Part shown: in pieces, positions 48,975 through 61,400 of the stretch
How the letters are laid out: each line of letters begins with the position of its first letter
Numbering within the stretch: position 1 is the first letter of the stretch
DNA from: Eurosta solidaginis
Taxonomy: Eukaryota; Arthropoda; Insecta; Diptera; Tephritidae
DNA length: 64,000 nucleotides
Direction of reading: 5' to 3'
Assembly (NCBI RefSeq): GCF_040869045.1
Contig: NC_090323.1
Span: 150,432,426 to 150,496,425 of the forward strand
The notes under the pieces: generated by a model
The model's database searches: none
What the model saw: only the letters and a program-made list of their open reading frames with translations
What the model was told of the DNA's origin: nothing
Made by a program: the position numbers and the translations under genes

Positions 48975-51900
48975 CCCTCTATTGGGGCCTTAAGATACTA
49001 TATACGTATAGCTCTGATCAAGGTGATTTTTTCAGGAAATTTTCTATGATATATTAGAATAAATATCACCAAGTTTAACGTTTTTATATTGGAAATTAAG
49101 GGAGAAATGGCTAAAAATCTTTCTATCTGAACGATCAATTGTATGGGATAAATATTATATATAGCTCCGATCTAAATGATTTTTTCATGAATTCTTCTAT
49201 GATATATTAGAATAAATATCACCAAGTTTAACGTTTTTATACTCAGTTGAGCAGAGCTCACAGAGTATATTAAATTTGATTGGATTACGGTTGGTTGTAC
49301 AGGTATAAAGGAATCGAGATAGATATAGACTTCCATATATCAAAATCATCAGTATCGAAAAAAAATTCGATTGAGCCATGTCCGTCCGTTCATCCGTCCG
49401 CCCGTCCGTCCGTCTACCGTTAACACGATAACTTGAGTAAATTTTGAGTTATCTCGATGAAATTTGATATGTAGGTTCCTGGGCACTCATCTCAGATCGC
49501 TATTTAAAATGAACGATATCGGACAATAACACGCCTACTTTTTCGATATCGAAAATTTCGAAAAATAGAAAAAGTGCGGTAATTCGTTACCAAATACGGA
49601 TTAAGCGATGAAACTTGGTAGGTGAGTTGAACTTATGACGCAGAATAGAAAACTAGTAAAATTTTGGACAATGGGCGTGGCACTGCCCACTTTTAAAAGA
49701 AGGTAATTTAGAAGTTTTGCAAGCTGTAATTTCGCAGTCGTTGAAGATATCATGATAAAATTTGGCAGGAACTTTACTCTTATTACTATATGTCTGCTTA
49801 ATAAAAATTAGCAAAATCGGAGAACGACCGCGCCCACTTTTTAAAAATTTTTTTTTTTAAATTCAAATTTTAAAAGAAAAGTTAATATCTTTACAGTATA
49901 TAAGTAAATTATATCAACATTCAACTCCAGTAATGATATGTTGCAACAAAATACAAAAATAAAAAAAAATTTCAAAATGGGCGTGGCTCCGCCCTTTTTC
50001 ATTTAATTTGTCTAGGATACTTTTAATGCCATAAGTCGAACAAAAATTTCCCAATACTTGTGAAATTTGGTAAAGGCTTAGCTTCTAGGACGATAACTGT
50101 TTTCTGTGAAAAAGGGGCGAAATCGGTTGAAGCCACGACCAGTTTTTATACACAGTCGACCGTCTGTCCTTCCGCTCGGCCGTTAACACGATAACTTGAG
50201 CAAAATTCGATATATCTTTACTAAACTCAGTTCACGTACTTATCTGAACTCACTTTGTATTGGTGTAAAAAATGGCCGAAATCCGACTATGACCACGCCC
50301 ACTTTTTCGATATCGAAAATTACGAAAAATGAAAAAAATGCCATAATTATATACCAAATACGAAAAAAAGGATGAAACATGGTAATTGTATTGGTCTATT
50401 GACGCAAAATATAACTTTGGAAAAAAACTTGGTAAAATGGGTGTGACACCTACCGTATTAAGTAGAAGAAAATGAAAAAGTTTTGCAGGGCGAAATCAAA
50501 AGCCCTTGGAATCTTGGAAGGAATACTCTTCGTGGTATTACATATATAAATAAATTAGCGGTACCCGACAGATGATGTTCTGGATCACCCTGGTCCACAT
50601 TTTGGTCAATATCTCGAAAACGCCTTCACATATACAACTAAGGGCCACTCCCTTTTAAAACCCCTATTAATACCTTTCATTTGATACCCATATCGTACAA
50701 AAAAATCCTAGAGTCACCCCTGGCCCACCTTTATGGCAAAATCTCGAAAAGGCATCCACCTATAGAACTAAGGTCCACTCCCTTTTAAAATACTCATTAA
50801 TACCTTTTATTTGATACCCATATTGTACAAACAAATCCTAGAGTCACTCCTGGTCCACCTTTATGGCGATATCTCGAAAGGGCGTCCACCTATAGAACTA
50901 AGGCCCACGCCATTTTAAAATACTCATTAACACCTTTCATTTGATACCCATATTGTACAAACGCATTCAAGAGTCACCCCTGGTCCACGTTTATGGCGAT
51001 ATCCCGAAAAGGCGTCCACCCATAGTACTAAGGCCCACTCCCTTTTAAAACACTTATTAACACCTTTCGTTTGATACCCATATTGTACAAACGCATTCTA
51101 GAGTCAAACCTGGTCCACTTTTATAACGATATACCGAAAAGGCGTCCACCTATAGAACTAAGACCCACTCCCTTTTAAAATACTCATTAACACCTTTCAT
51201 TTGATACCCATATAGTACAAACAAGTTCTAGAGTCACCCCTGGTCCACCTTTATGGCGATATCTCGAAAAGGCGTCCACATATAGATCTAAGGCCAACGC
51301 CCTCTTAAAATACTCATTAACACCTTTAAATTGATACTCATATCGTACAAACAAATTCTAGAGTCACCCCTGGTCCATCTTTATAGCGATATCTCGAAAA
51401 TGCGTCCATTTATAGAACTTAGGCCCACGCCCTTTTAAAATACTCATTAATACCTTTCATTTGATACCCATATCGTACAAAATAAATTCTAGAGTCACCC
51501 CTGGTCCACCTTTATGGTGATATCTCGAAAAGGCGTCCACCTATAGAACTTATGCCCACTCCCCTTAAAAATTATCATTAACACATTTCATTTGATACCC
51601 ATATCGTACAAACAAATTCTAGAGTCAGGCCTGGTCCACCTTTATGGCAAAATCCCTAAATGGCGTCCATCTATAGAACTATGGCCTACTTCCTCTTAAA
51701 ATACTCTTTAATACCTTCCATTTGATACACATGTCATACAAACACATTCCAGGGTTACCCTAGGTTCTTTTTACAACATGGTGATTTTCCCTTACTTTGT
51801 TTCCACAGCTCTCAAATGAGTATGTAATGTTCGGTTACACCCGAATTTAGCCTTCCTTACTTGTTATGTTTGAAATTAAGGGAGAAACTGCCAAAAATCT

Positions 51901-52373
51901 TTCTATCTGAACGATCGGTTGTATGGGATATATACTATATATAGCTCCGATCAAAGTGATTTTTTCAGGATATCTTTTATGATATACTAGAATATATATC
52001 ACCGAGTTTTACGTTTATACTTTCTAAATTGCGGCAGGAATGACCAAAATCGTCTTATCTGAACGATCGGTTGTATGGGAGATATATGTTATAGTGGTCC
52101 GATCCTACCGGATCCGACAAATGTCTAATATAATACAAAAATACATCCTTGTCCCAAATTTCATTGAGATATCTCAAAATTTGAAGGACTAGTTTGCGTT
52201 CAAACAGACAGACGGGCGGACAGACGGACATGGCTATATCAACTCGGTTCGTCGCCCTGATCAGTTCGGTATACTTAATGGGGAGTCTATCTTCTATATT
52301 TCTCAACGTTACAAACATCGGACCAAAGTTAATATACCATTTCATGTTCATGAAAGGTATAAAAATAGGTAGG
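48975..52373 (-). mobile_element. DINE-like element G (different family), split by DINE copy D
   Basis: On the minus strand it starts near 52373 with TATACCTTTCATGAACATG, then a GCCATGTCCGTCTGTCCG tract (52200-52235), then at least three tandem units of about 165-180 bp (GAAATTAAGGGAGAAA, TCTATCTGAACGATCGG, AGCTCCGATC) at 51870-52085 and 48985-49236. The copy at 49237-51866 separates its two parts. The same overall plan as DINE-1, but a different sequence. Confidence 0.55.
49237..51866 (+). mobile_element. DINE-1/Helentron-like element copy D (full length)
   Basis: 5' subterminal ATACTCAGTTGAG (49239-49251), 'TTGAGCCATG' plus CGTCC tract (49371-49420), 'GGGCGTGG' and 'TTTCGATATCGAAAA' blocks, about nine ~130-bp tandem units (50570-51760), 3' subterminal CTCAAATGAGTAT (51811-51823, one mismatch to the inverse of the 5' motif), hairpin GTTCGG/CCGAAT and ACTTGTT end. 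Inserted in a T run of element G. Confidence 0.78.
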
Positions 52374-52634
52374 TACTTTGTGTGAGGATGCAAAGCTTCA
52401 CGTTTTTTGTGGTCTGCATGTAAAAACTATGTCTACGAATCACGTGTTTCAACAATATGTGACGTAAACGTAACTATTTGATTAAATTGGTGAATTTTGA
52501 AGCTTCTAGCCGTAAAAAGGAGTAAAAATTACAATATATATGGGGTATATAATATATATACCACCGAACTCTATGATTTTTCAGACAAAATATATGCTAT
52601 ACACGTAACGCTTTTTAAGATAAATATAAAATAA
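52374..52634. other. Unassigned AT-rich repeat-like sequence
   Basis: Between element G and a solo DINE end. It contains (AT)n-rich stretches but no motif I can assign. Confidence 0.4.
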
Positions 52635-52697
52635 ACAAGTAAGGAAGGCTAAGTTCGGGTGTAACCGAACGTTACATACTCAGCTGAGAGCTTTGGA
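52635..52697 (-). mobile_element. Solo 3' end of a DINE-1-like element
   Basis: About 60 bp: inverse of the ACTTGTT terminus, the GTTCGG/CCGAAC hairpin and ATACTCAGCTGAGAGC. It abuts the 3' tail of LINE L2 and has no body. Confidence 0.65.
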
Positions 52698-53525
52698 GAT
52701 AATTTCATTTTCAATTTCCATTTCAATTTCAATTTATTTAAAAAAAGTGGTTTTGACTGTAAGACAGAGTCTTTTATAGCACATCAGCGATTATACATTG
52801 CAAAATAATTAACAATTAAGCCTAAATTCTTATAAGACAAATACTATCCATTACTATAAATTTAACGAATAGAAAGTTTTGTTGGTAAAAGAAAGAAAGG
52901 TGGAAATACAAGGAAGAGTGTGAAATTTTATCACAATCACATTAAGCTCACTGAACTGAAGTAGTCATGAATCACTTTTTTGTAGTTGTTCCTACACAAC
53001 ACACCCTTAAGAAAATTTGGGATAGAATTCCAGAGCCTTACAGCATGTATAAAGTATAGCCTTGAGGAGCACAAATATAAATATCTGGGAATGATCAGTT
53101 TGCGGTGTCTACCAGACGTGGAAAATTTAAGTTTATCAAAAGATACTTTGGTGTTTGAAATTCAATGAGTTTGTACATGTATATACAATTTCGCGCTGCT
53201 ATATGCGCAAAAATACTGCATCCGAGAACTTTGCGCTTCCATGGAGATATATGATCATATTTTTGTAGGCCGTAAACAAAACGTGTGACGTTGTTAAAAG
53301 TAACATCAATTGTATGGGATGAAGCAGAGTCAAGTTGGCTGCAAACGAGCTCTGAGTATCTTATGTGTGGAAGGATTAGCTGTATAGCTAGTTTTTTCCT
53401 AGTCTCTAGGGGAGTAAACGAAGCAGGCATTCTCAATCTACGGAAAACAGAATAAACATTACTAACAACTTTATTTACATGGTCGACACAGTTTAGTTTT
53501 GAGTTAATCACAAAGCCCAGATTTT
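52698..53525 (-). pseudogene. Non-LTR retrotransposon L2, C-terminal portion and tail
   Basis: Minus strand. KNLGFVINSKLNCVDHVNKVV (RT thumb side, 53520 downward), then LPHIRYSELVCSQ, RFVYGLQKYDHISP and VLGCSIF; after a frame change near 53110, AVRLWNSIPNFLKGVLCRNNYKKVIHDYF. The 3' tail is a run of AAATTGAAATTG-type repeats (52697-52745). The rest of L2 is at 56234-57864. Confidence 0.8.
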
Positions 53526-56233
53526 TATACTCAGTTGAGCAGAGCTCACAGAGTATATTAAGTTTGATTGGATAACGGTTGGTTGTACATATATAAAGGA
53601 ATCGAGATAGATATAGACTTCCATATATCAAAATAATCAGGATCGAAAAAAAATTTGATTGAGCCATGTCCGTCCGTCCGTCCGTCCGTCCGTCCGTCCG
53701 TTAACACGATAACTTGAGTAAATTTTGAGGTATCTTGATGAAATTTGGTATGCAGGTTCCTGAGTACACATCTCAGATCGCTATTTAAAATGAACGATAT
53801 CGGACTATAACCACGCCCACTTTTTCGATATCGAAAATTTCGAAAAACGGAAAAAGTGCGATAATTCATTACAAAAGACAGCTAAAGCGACGAAACTTGG
53901 TAGATGAGTTGAACTTATGACGCAGAATAGAAAATTAGTAAAATTTTGAACAATGGGCGTGGCACCGCCCACTTTGAAAAGAAGGTAATTTAAAAGTTTT
54001 GCAAGCTGTAATTTGGCAGTCGTTGAAGATATCTTGATAAAATTTGGCAGGAACGTTACTTCTATTACTATATGTACGCCTAATAAAAATTAGCAAAATC
54101 GGAGAAGGACCACGCCCACTTTCAAAAAAAAAATTTTTTTAAAGTAAAATTTTAACAAAAAATTTAATATCTTTACAGTATATAATTAAATTATGTCAAC
54201 ATTCAACTCTAGTAATGATATGGTGCAACAAAATACAAAAATAAAAGAAAATTTCAAAATGGGCGTGGCTCCGCCCTTTTTCATTTAATTTGTCTAGGAT
54301 ACTTTTAACGCCATGAGTCGAACAAAAATTAACCAATCCTTTTGAAATTTGGTAGGGGCATAGATTTTATGACATTAACTGTTTTCTGTGAAAATGGGCG
54401 AAATCGGTTGATGCCACGCCCAGTTTTTATACACAGGCGTCCGTCTGTCCTTCCGCATGGCCGTTAACACGATAACTTGGGCAAAAATCGACATATCTTT
54501 AATGAACTTAGTTCACGTGCTTACTTGAACTCACTTTATCTTGGTATGAAAAATGAACGAAATCCGACTATGACCACGCCCACTTTTTCGATATCGAAAA
54601 TTACGAAAAATGAAAAAATCCCATAATTCTATACCAAATACGAAAAAAAGCATGAAACATGGTAACGTAATTGGATTGTTTTATTGACGCGAAATATAAC
54701 TTTAGAAAAAACTTTATAAAATGGTTGTGACACCTACCATATTAAGTAGAAGAAAATGAAAAAGTTCTACAGGGCGAAATAAAAAACCCTTAAAATCTTG
54801 GCAGGTATTACATATATAAATAAATTAGCTGTATCCAACAGATGATGTTCTGGGTCACCCTGGTCCACATTTTGGTCTATATCTGGAAAACGCCTTCACA
54901 CCACTCCCTTTTAAAACTCTCATTAATACCTTTAATTTGATACCCATATCGTACAAACTCATTATAGAGTCACCCCTGGTCCACCTTTATGGCGATATCT
55001 CGAAAAGGCGTCCACCTATAGAACCAAGCCCCACGCCCTTTTAAAATACTTATTAACACCTTTCATTTGATACCCATACCGAAAAAACATATTCTAAAGT
55101 CACCCCTATTCCACCTTTATGGCGATATCTCGAAAAGGCGAACACCTATAGAACAAAGGCCCACTCCCTTTTAAAATACTCATTAACACCTTTCTTTTGA
55201 TACCCATATTGTACAAACAAATTCTAGGGTCACCCCTGCTCCACCTTTATGGCGATATCTCGAAACGGCGTCCACATATGGAACTAAGGATTACTCCCTT
55301 TTAAAATACTCATAAACACCTTTCTTTTGATACCCATATTGTACAAACAAATTCTAGGGTTACCACTGGTCCACCTTTATGGCGATATATCGAAACCGCG
55401 TCCACCTATGGAACTAAGGATTACTCCCTTTTAAAATACTCATTAGCACCTTTCATTTGATACCCATATCGTGCAAACGCGTCCTATAGTCACCCCTGGT
55501 CCACCTTTATGGCGATATCTCGAAAAGGCGACCACCTATACAACAACCACCACTCCCTTTTAAAACCCTTATTAATACCTTTAATTTGATACCCATATCG
55601 TACAAACATATTCTAGAGTCACCCCTGGTCCACCTTTAGGGCGATATTTCGAAACGTCGTCCACCTATAGAACTAAGGCCCACTCCCTTTTAAAATACTC
55701 ATTAACGCCTTTCGTTTGATGCCCATATTGTACAAACAAATTCTAGGGTCACCCCTGGTCACCTTATGGCGATATCTCGAAACGGCGTGCACCTATGGAA
55801 CTAAGGATTACTCCCTTTTAAAATGCTCATTAACACCTTTTTTTTGATACCCATATTGTACAAACAAATTCTAGGGTCACCCCTGGTCCACCTTTGTGGC
55901 GATATCTCGAAATGGCGTCCACCTATGGAACTAAGGATTACTCCCTTTTAAAATACTCATTAACACCTTTCATTTGAAACCCATATCGTACAAACGCATT
56001 CTAGAGTCAACCCTTATCCACCTTTATGGCTATATCCCTAAATGGCATCCACCTATAGAACTATGGCCCACTCCCTCATAAAATACTCTTTAACGCCTTT
56101 CATTTGATACACAGTCCAGGGTTTCCCTCGGTTCATTTTCCTACATGGTTATTTTCCCTTATGTTGTCACCATAGCTCTCAACTGAGTATGTAATGTTCG
56201 GTTACACCCGAACTTAACCTTCCTTACTTGTTT
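53526..56233 (+). mobile_element. DINE-1/Helentron-like element copy C (full length, 2.7 kb)
   Basis: 5' subterminal ATACTCAGTTGAG (53527-53539), GCCATGTCCGTCCGTCC tract (53664-53702), conserved 'CGCCCACTTTTTCGATATCG' blocks, about ten ~130-bp tandem units (54830-56110), the exact inverse CTCAACTGAGTAT (56178-56190), hairpin GTTCGG-TTACAC-CCGAAC (56196-56213) and ACTTGTT. It splits L2 coding sequence within a T run (between SFTSKI and KNLGF) without a target duplication, as expected for Helentron-type T|T insertion. Its last 921 bp are nearly identical to 1-921. Confidence 0.82.
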
Positions 56234-57864
56234 ATTTTGCTAGTAAACGAAAGCACGTTTTCACCAACGAACAGTTTTGGAATATCTTCAGTATGCACAA
56301 CACTATTGCTAATAGGTAGAACATATGACTTTTTGGCATTCAAGCACAGACCGTTTTCACAAGCCCTTTTCGCGATAGCAGACAATTCGCTATTTATTTT
56401 ATAACACAAATCATCAACAAGACCAACGCGATTAGATAAATACAATTGAATAGCGAACACATCATTGATAAAAAGAGTAAACAGAAGAGGACCAAGGACA
56501 GATCCTTGCGGTACACCAGAAGAGACAATATATAATCTAGATGCAGAGCCTTTGCATACAACTTTCTGAGTCCTTTCTGTAAGGTAGCTGCCCATAAGGT
56601 TAACTGATGTAACTGAAATCCCAAAAAAACATTTGAGCTTTTCACAAAGAAGTCTATGACTAACTAAGTCAAATGCCTTGGAAAAATCCAGGAGGCCAAA
56701 AAGAGTTAGGTCACCTTTATCAAAATTAATTCTTATGTCGTCCAGTATTTTCAACATATCTGTAGAACAACTGTGCTTAGGATGAAAACCAGATTGCAGT
56801 GGATTGAGCAGATTATGTTCTTGATGAAATTTGAGCTGCCATCTAGGACTCACACACTTTAGCGAATGCTTGAATAATACTGATTGGCCTGTAATCAGAG
56901 GGTGTTGTTGCTGCATTTTTTTGGCGACAGGAATTAACACAGCCTTTTTACATTCCACTGGGAAACACGAAGTTGTAAAGCAATGATTTATTATGTGTGT
57001 AAGGGTTCCTAGCACGAAAGGCAGTACAATTTTCACAAACTTCAAGGATATCCCGTCCTCCCCAATGGCATCGGTTTGATTCTTATAAGGGATTCAAGAA
57101 CATCTTTTTCGCTTACTGCGCTAAATTGAAAATCTCTCTCCGGTGAAAATGTGTGTTCTGGGTACTCAGATCTGTCCTGTACAATACCCGAACCACTAAA
57201 ATAATCGTTAAGGGTATTAGGATTAATCTGACACTCAATCGTCTGTTTACCATGTACGTTGAGATTCTTTAAGTTGCGCCATAAATTTTTAGATGGTAGT
57301 GCCGGATTTAACTATCGGTGACAGTATATTTGCTTTGCTTGCCTAGTGATGTAAATGGCCTGGTTGCGAGCGATTTTATACTGCGACCAAGCAATTTCAG
57401 TGTTGATCTTTTTCCACTTCGTGTACAGCTTATTTCGTAGTTTAATAGCAGATCTGACTTTGATATTGTACCAAAGACAAGAGTTTTTTATAATTCGGAC
57501 TTCACGTAACGGTACGTGGACAACAAATAGATTGCAGAGGGTGTTATTTAAAAAATCAAGCTTCGGTAGCAAGAAACCAACATGAGGCCCAATCGACCTA
57601 TGAAAGATCAACAAACAACTCATCTACATTTAGAGAATTAAAATCACGATAAACAGAAGTAACGGTGTCAGCTGAACAATTAAACGTAACATCTAGTGTG
57701 CAAAAAATAAGACCATGATCGGAGATGACGCTAATTTGTTGAAATTTTAAGATGTGGTCAGGGCTTGACGTTATAATGATGTCCAGCAGGCTCGGTGTTG
57801 AGTTATGTGAATATATTTTTGGTACAATATTGTTAACAAAGGTAAGATACGGGAAAATCACCAT
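56234..57864 (-). pseudogene. Non-LTR retrotransposon L2, endonuclease end and reverse transcriptase
   Basis: Minus strand. 57864-57598 gives the end of an endonuclease (TPSLLDIIITSSPDHILKFQQISVISDHGLIF, with the SDHGL active-site motif), then a linker region (57623-57312, KWKKINTEIAWSQYKIARNQ), a stretch with stops (57300-57050), and RT from 57045 (ITH..FTTSCFPVECKKAVLIPVAKK, FGLLDFSKAFDLVSHRLL, GVPQGSVLGPLLF). The expected FADD box is absent: NRVGLVDDLCYKINSEL shows an apparent deletion around it. DINE copy C interrupts at 56233. Confidence 0.82.
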
Positions 57865-58497
57865 TTAGCAAAATGAACCTAGGGTAACCCTGGAATGTGT
57901 TTTATGACATGTGTATCAAATGAAAGGTGTTAATGATTATTTAAAACGTAGTGGGCCTTAGTTCTATAGGTGCACGCCCTTTCGAGCTATCGCAATAAGG
58001 GTGGACCAGGGGTGACTGTAGAATGTGTTTGTACGATATGGGTATCAAATTAAAAGTATTAATGAGGGTTTTAAAAGGGAGTAGCCCTTGGTTGTATATT
58101 TGAAGGCGTTTTCGAGATATCGACCAAAATGTGGAGAAGGGTGACCCAGAACATCCTCTGTCGGGTACCGCTAATTTATTTATATATGTTATACCACGAA
58201 CAGTATTCCTTCCAAGATTCCAAGGGCTTTTGATTTCGCCCTGCAGAACTTTTTCATTTTCTTCTACATAATATGGTAGGTGTCCCACCCACTTTGCAAA
58301 GTTTTTTTCTAAAGTTATATTTTGCGTCAATAAACCAATACAATTACCATGCTTCATCTCTTTTTTTATATTTGGTACTGAATTATGGCATTTTTTTCAT
58401 TTTTCGTAATTTTCGATATCGGTAAAGTAGGCGTGGTCATTGTCGAATTTCAGCCATATTTTATACCAAGATAAAATGACTTCAGATAAGTACGTCA
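57848..58497 (-). mobile_element. DINE-1-like element copy E (fragment)
   Basis: Minus strand: flank of the 3' region (near 57848), about two ~130-bp tandem units, then the AT-rich body with GGGCGTGG-like and TTTTCGATATCGG blocks, cut at about 58497 by the satellite. Both termini are missing. Confidence 0.65.
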
Positions 58498-61400
58498 ACT
58501 CTGGTCATGTGACAGTATACTATAGAACATATTAGCAGTTTGGAAAAAAATAAACCTAGCTAAGTGTACGCTTTGTTCTTAGCATAAAACTATAAACCTA
58601 ATAAATAAGAAATTTCTACAGAAATGCCATTTTAAAAAGATGTATAAATATTTTGTATTTTCATCATTAAGGGCATTGAAATTTTAATTACGCAATTTTA
58701 CCAAAAAATTTACTCAAGGTTAAATGGGTTGAGTGCAAAAAAAAAATTCCTTTCTATAAATATCCCAACAAAAAAAGTAAATATAATGTAAAAAAACATT
58801 AAAATTACAAAACGTGGTTGGGACCTCACAATCCTTTTGCAAACATCAAAAAGTCTAGAGTAACCAGGTTGTTTTATTTGAAGCGACGTAAACTCATTTT
58901 CAAAATTCCTATAGAAGCCATCTGAAACACATTAATTTTACGAACATAAGAAAGATGTTTAAATCCATTTCAAATTAAGGTCTCATTAACACTTTTAACA
59001 AGATCTTGATTATGTCATCCCGCATTAGTTCGCGTAGTGTTGTTACTCAAAATTTATTGCACTGTTCCCAACTCTGGTCATGTGACAGTATACTATAGAA
59101 CATATTAGCAGTTTGGAAAAAAATAAATCTATCTAAGTCATAAAACTATAATCCTAATAAATAAGAAATTTCTACAGAAATGCCATTTTAAAAAGCTTTA
59201 TAAATATTTTGTATTTTTCGCCATTAAGAGCATTGAAATTTTAATTAAGCACTTCTACAAAAATTTACTCAAGTTTAAATGGGTTGAGTGCAAAAAAAAA
59301 TTCCGTTCCATAATTATCCCAACAAACAATGTAAACGTAATGTAAGTTTTTAATAAGTTTTCTCAAAAAAACGATAAGCTTACAAATCGTGTTTGGGACC
59401 TCACATCCTTTTGTACAAACATAAAAAAGTCTAGAGTAACCAGGTTGTTTTATTTGAAGCGACGTTAACTCATTTTCAGAATTCCTACAGAAGCCGTCTG
59501 AAACACACTAATTTTACGAACAAAAGAAAGATGCTTAAATCCATTACAAATTAGGGTCTCATTAACACTTTAACAAGATCTTGATTATGTTATCCCGCCT
59601 AAGTTATCGCAGTGTTGTTACTCAAAATTTATTCCACTGCTCCCAACTCTGATCATGTGACAGTATACTATAGAACATATTAGCAGTTTGATAACATATG
59701 AAATTAAATAAGTGTATGCTTTGTTCTTTTCATAAAACTATAAAGCTAATAAATAAGAAATTTCTACAGAAATGCCATTTTAAAAAGCTTTATAAATATT
59801 TTGTATTTTTCGCCATTAAGAGCATTGAAATTTTAATTAAGCACTTCTACAAAAATTTACTCAAGTTTAAATGGGTTGAGTGCAAAAACAATTTTCTTTC
59901 TATAATTATCCCAACAAACAAAGTAAACATAATGTAAGTTTTTAATAAGTTTTCTCAAAAAAAAAAACATTAAACTTATAAAACGTGGTTGGGACTCACA
60001 TTCTTTTGTACAAACATCAAAAAGTCTACAGTAAACAGGTTGTTTTATTTGAAGCAAAATTCCTATAGAAGCCGTCTGAAACACTTTAATTTTACGAACA
60101 TAAGAGAGATGTTTAAATCAATTAGAAATTAACGTCTCATTAACACTTTGAACAAGATCTTGATTATGTCATCCCGCCTAAGTTCGCGCAGTGTTGTTAC
60201 TTAAAATTTATTCCACTGCTCCCAACGCTGGCCATGTGACAATATAATATAGAACATATTAGGGGGACTCATGTAACCGTATAAATGCCTTATAAAGTGT
60301 GTAAACGTATAAATTTATCTAGTGCGTAAACGAACTGTCAAATTTTGTATGAAAAATCATTTACACAATTTGTATAAATTTACGCGCACATTTCATTGTG
60401 TAAACGCGGTAAACTCAAAGGAATGCAACCTTGCAGACATTGCAGCAAGCTTTTTCATCAGAAATCTCCAACATCAGCATAGTCATTTACAAGAATATCT
60501 TAGTAAAGACGTTTTAGTTTTGATTTTTCACTTAATCTTGGCATTTTTTAATTTGTATAATAATCAAAAAATTTTTGTTTGGCAATAATAAAGCTGATAA
60601 ACAATCAAGTTTATCAAGAGTATTACTAGGTGCGTTCATATAACAGCGTGTGTAAATGGATATAATTTTACACCTTATAAGTTTATATGCTTTCATGAGT
60701 CCTCCTATTAGCAGTTTGGAAAAAAAATAAACCTAATTAAGTGTACGCTTTTTTCTTATCATAAAACTATAAAGCTAATAAATAAGAAATTTCTACAGGA
60801 ATGCCATTTTAAAAAGCTGTATAAATATTTTATATTTTTCATCATTAAGGGCATTGAAATTTTAATTACGCACTTCTACCAAAAAATTTACTCAAGGTTA
60901 AATGGGTTGAGTGCAAAAAAAAAATCCTTTCTATAATTATCCCAACAAACAAAGTAAACGTAATGTAAGTTTTTAATAAGTTTTCTGAAAAAAACGTTAA
61001 ACTTACAAAACGTATTTGGGACCTCACATTTTTTTGTACAAACGTCAAAAAGTCTACAGTATCCAGGTTATTTTATTTGAAGCGACGTTAACCCATTTTC
61101 AAAATTCCTATAGAAGCCGTCTGAAACACATTAATTTTATGAACAAAAGAAAGATGCTTAAATCCATTACAAATTAGGATCTCATTAACACTTTAACAAG
61201 ATCTTGATTATGTCATCCCGCCTAAGTTCTCGCAGTGTTGCTACTCAAAATTTATTCCACTGTTCCCAACTCTGTTCATGTGACAGTGTAATATAGAACA
61301 TATCAGTTTGGAAGAAAATAAACCTAATTAAGTGTACGCTTTGTTCTTTTCATAAAACTATAAAGTTAATAAATAAGAAATTTCTACAAAAATTCAATTT

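Noticed and set aside
53095..53667. 190-codon ORF as a single gene
   Set aside because: It crosses the DINE insertion edge: the N-terminal part is DINE sequence and the rest is the L2 C-terminus.
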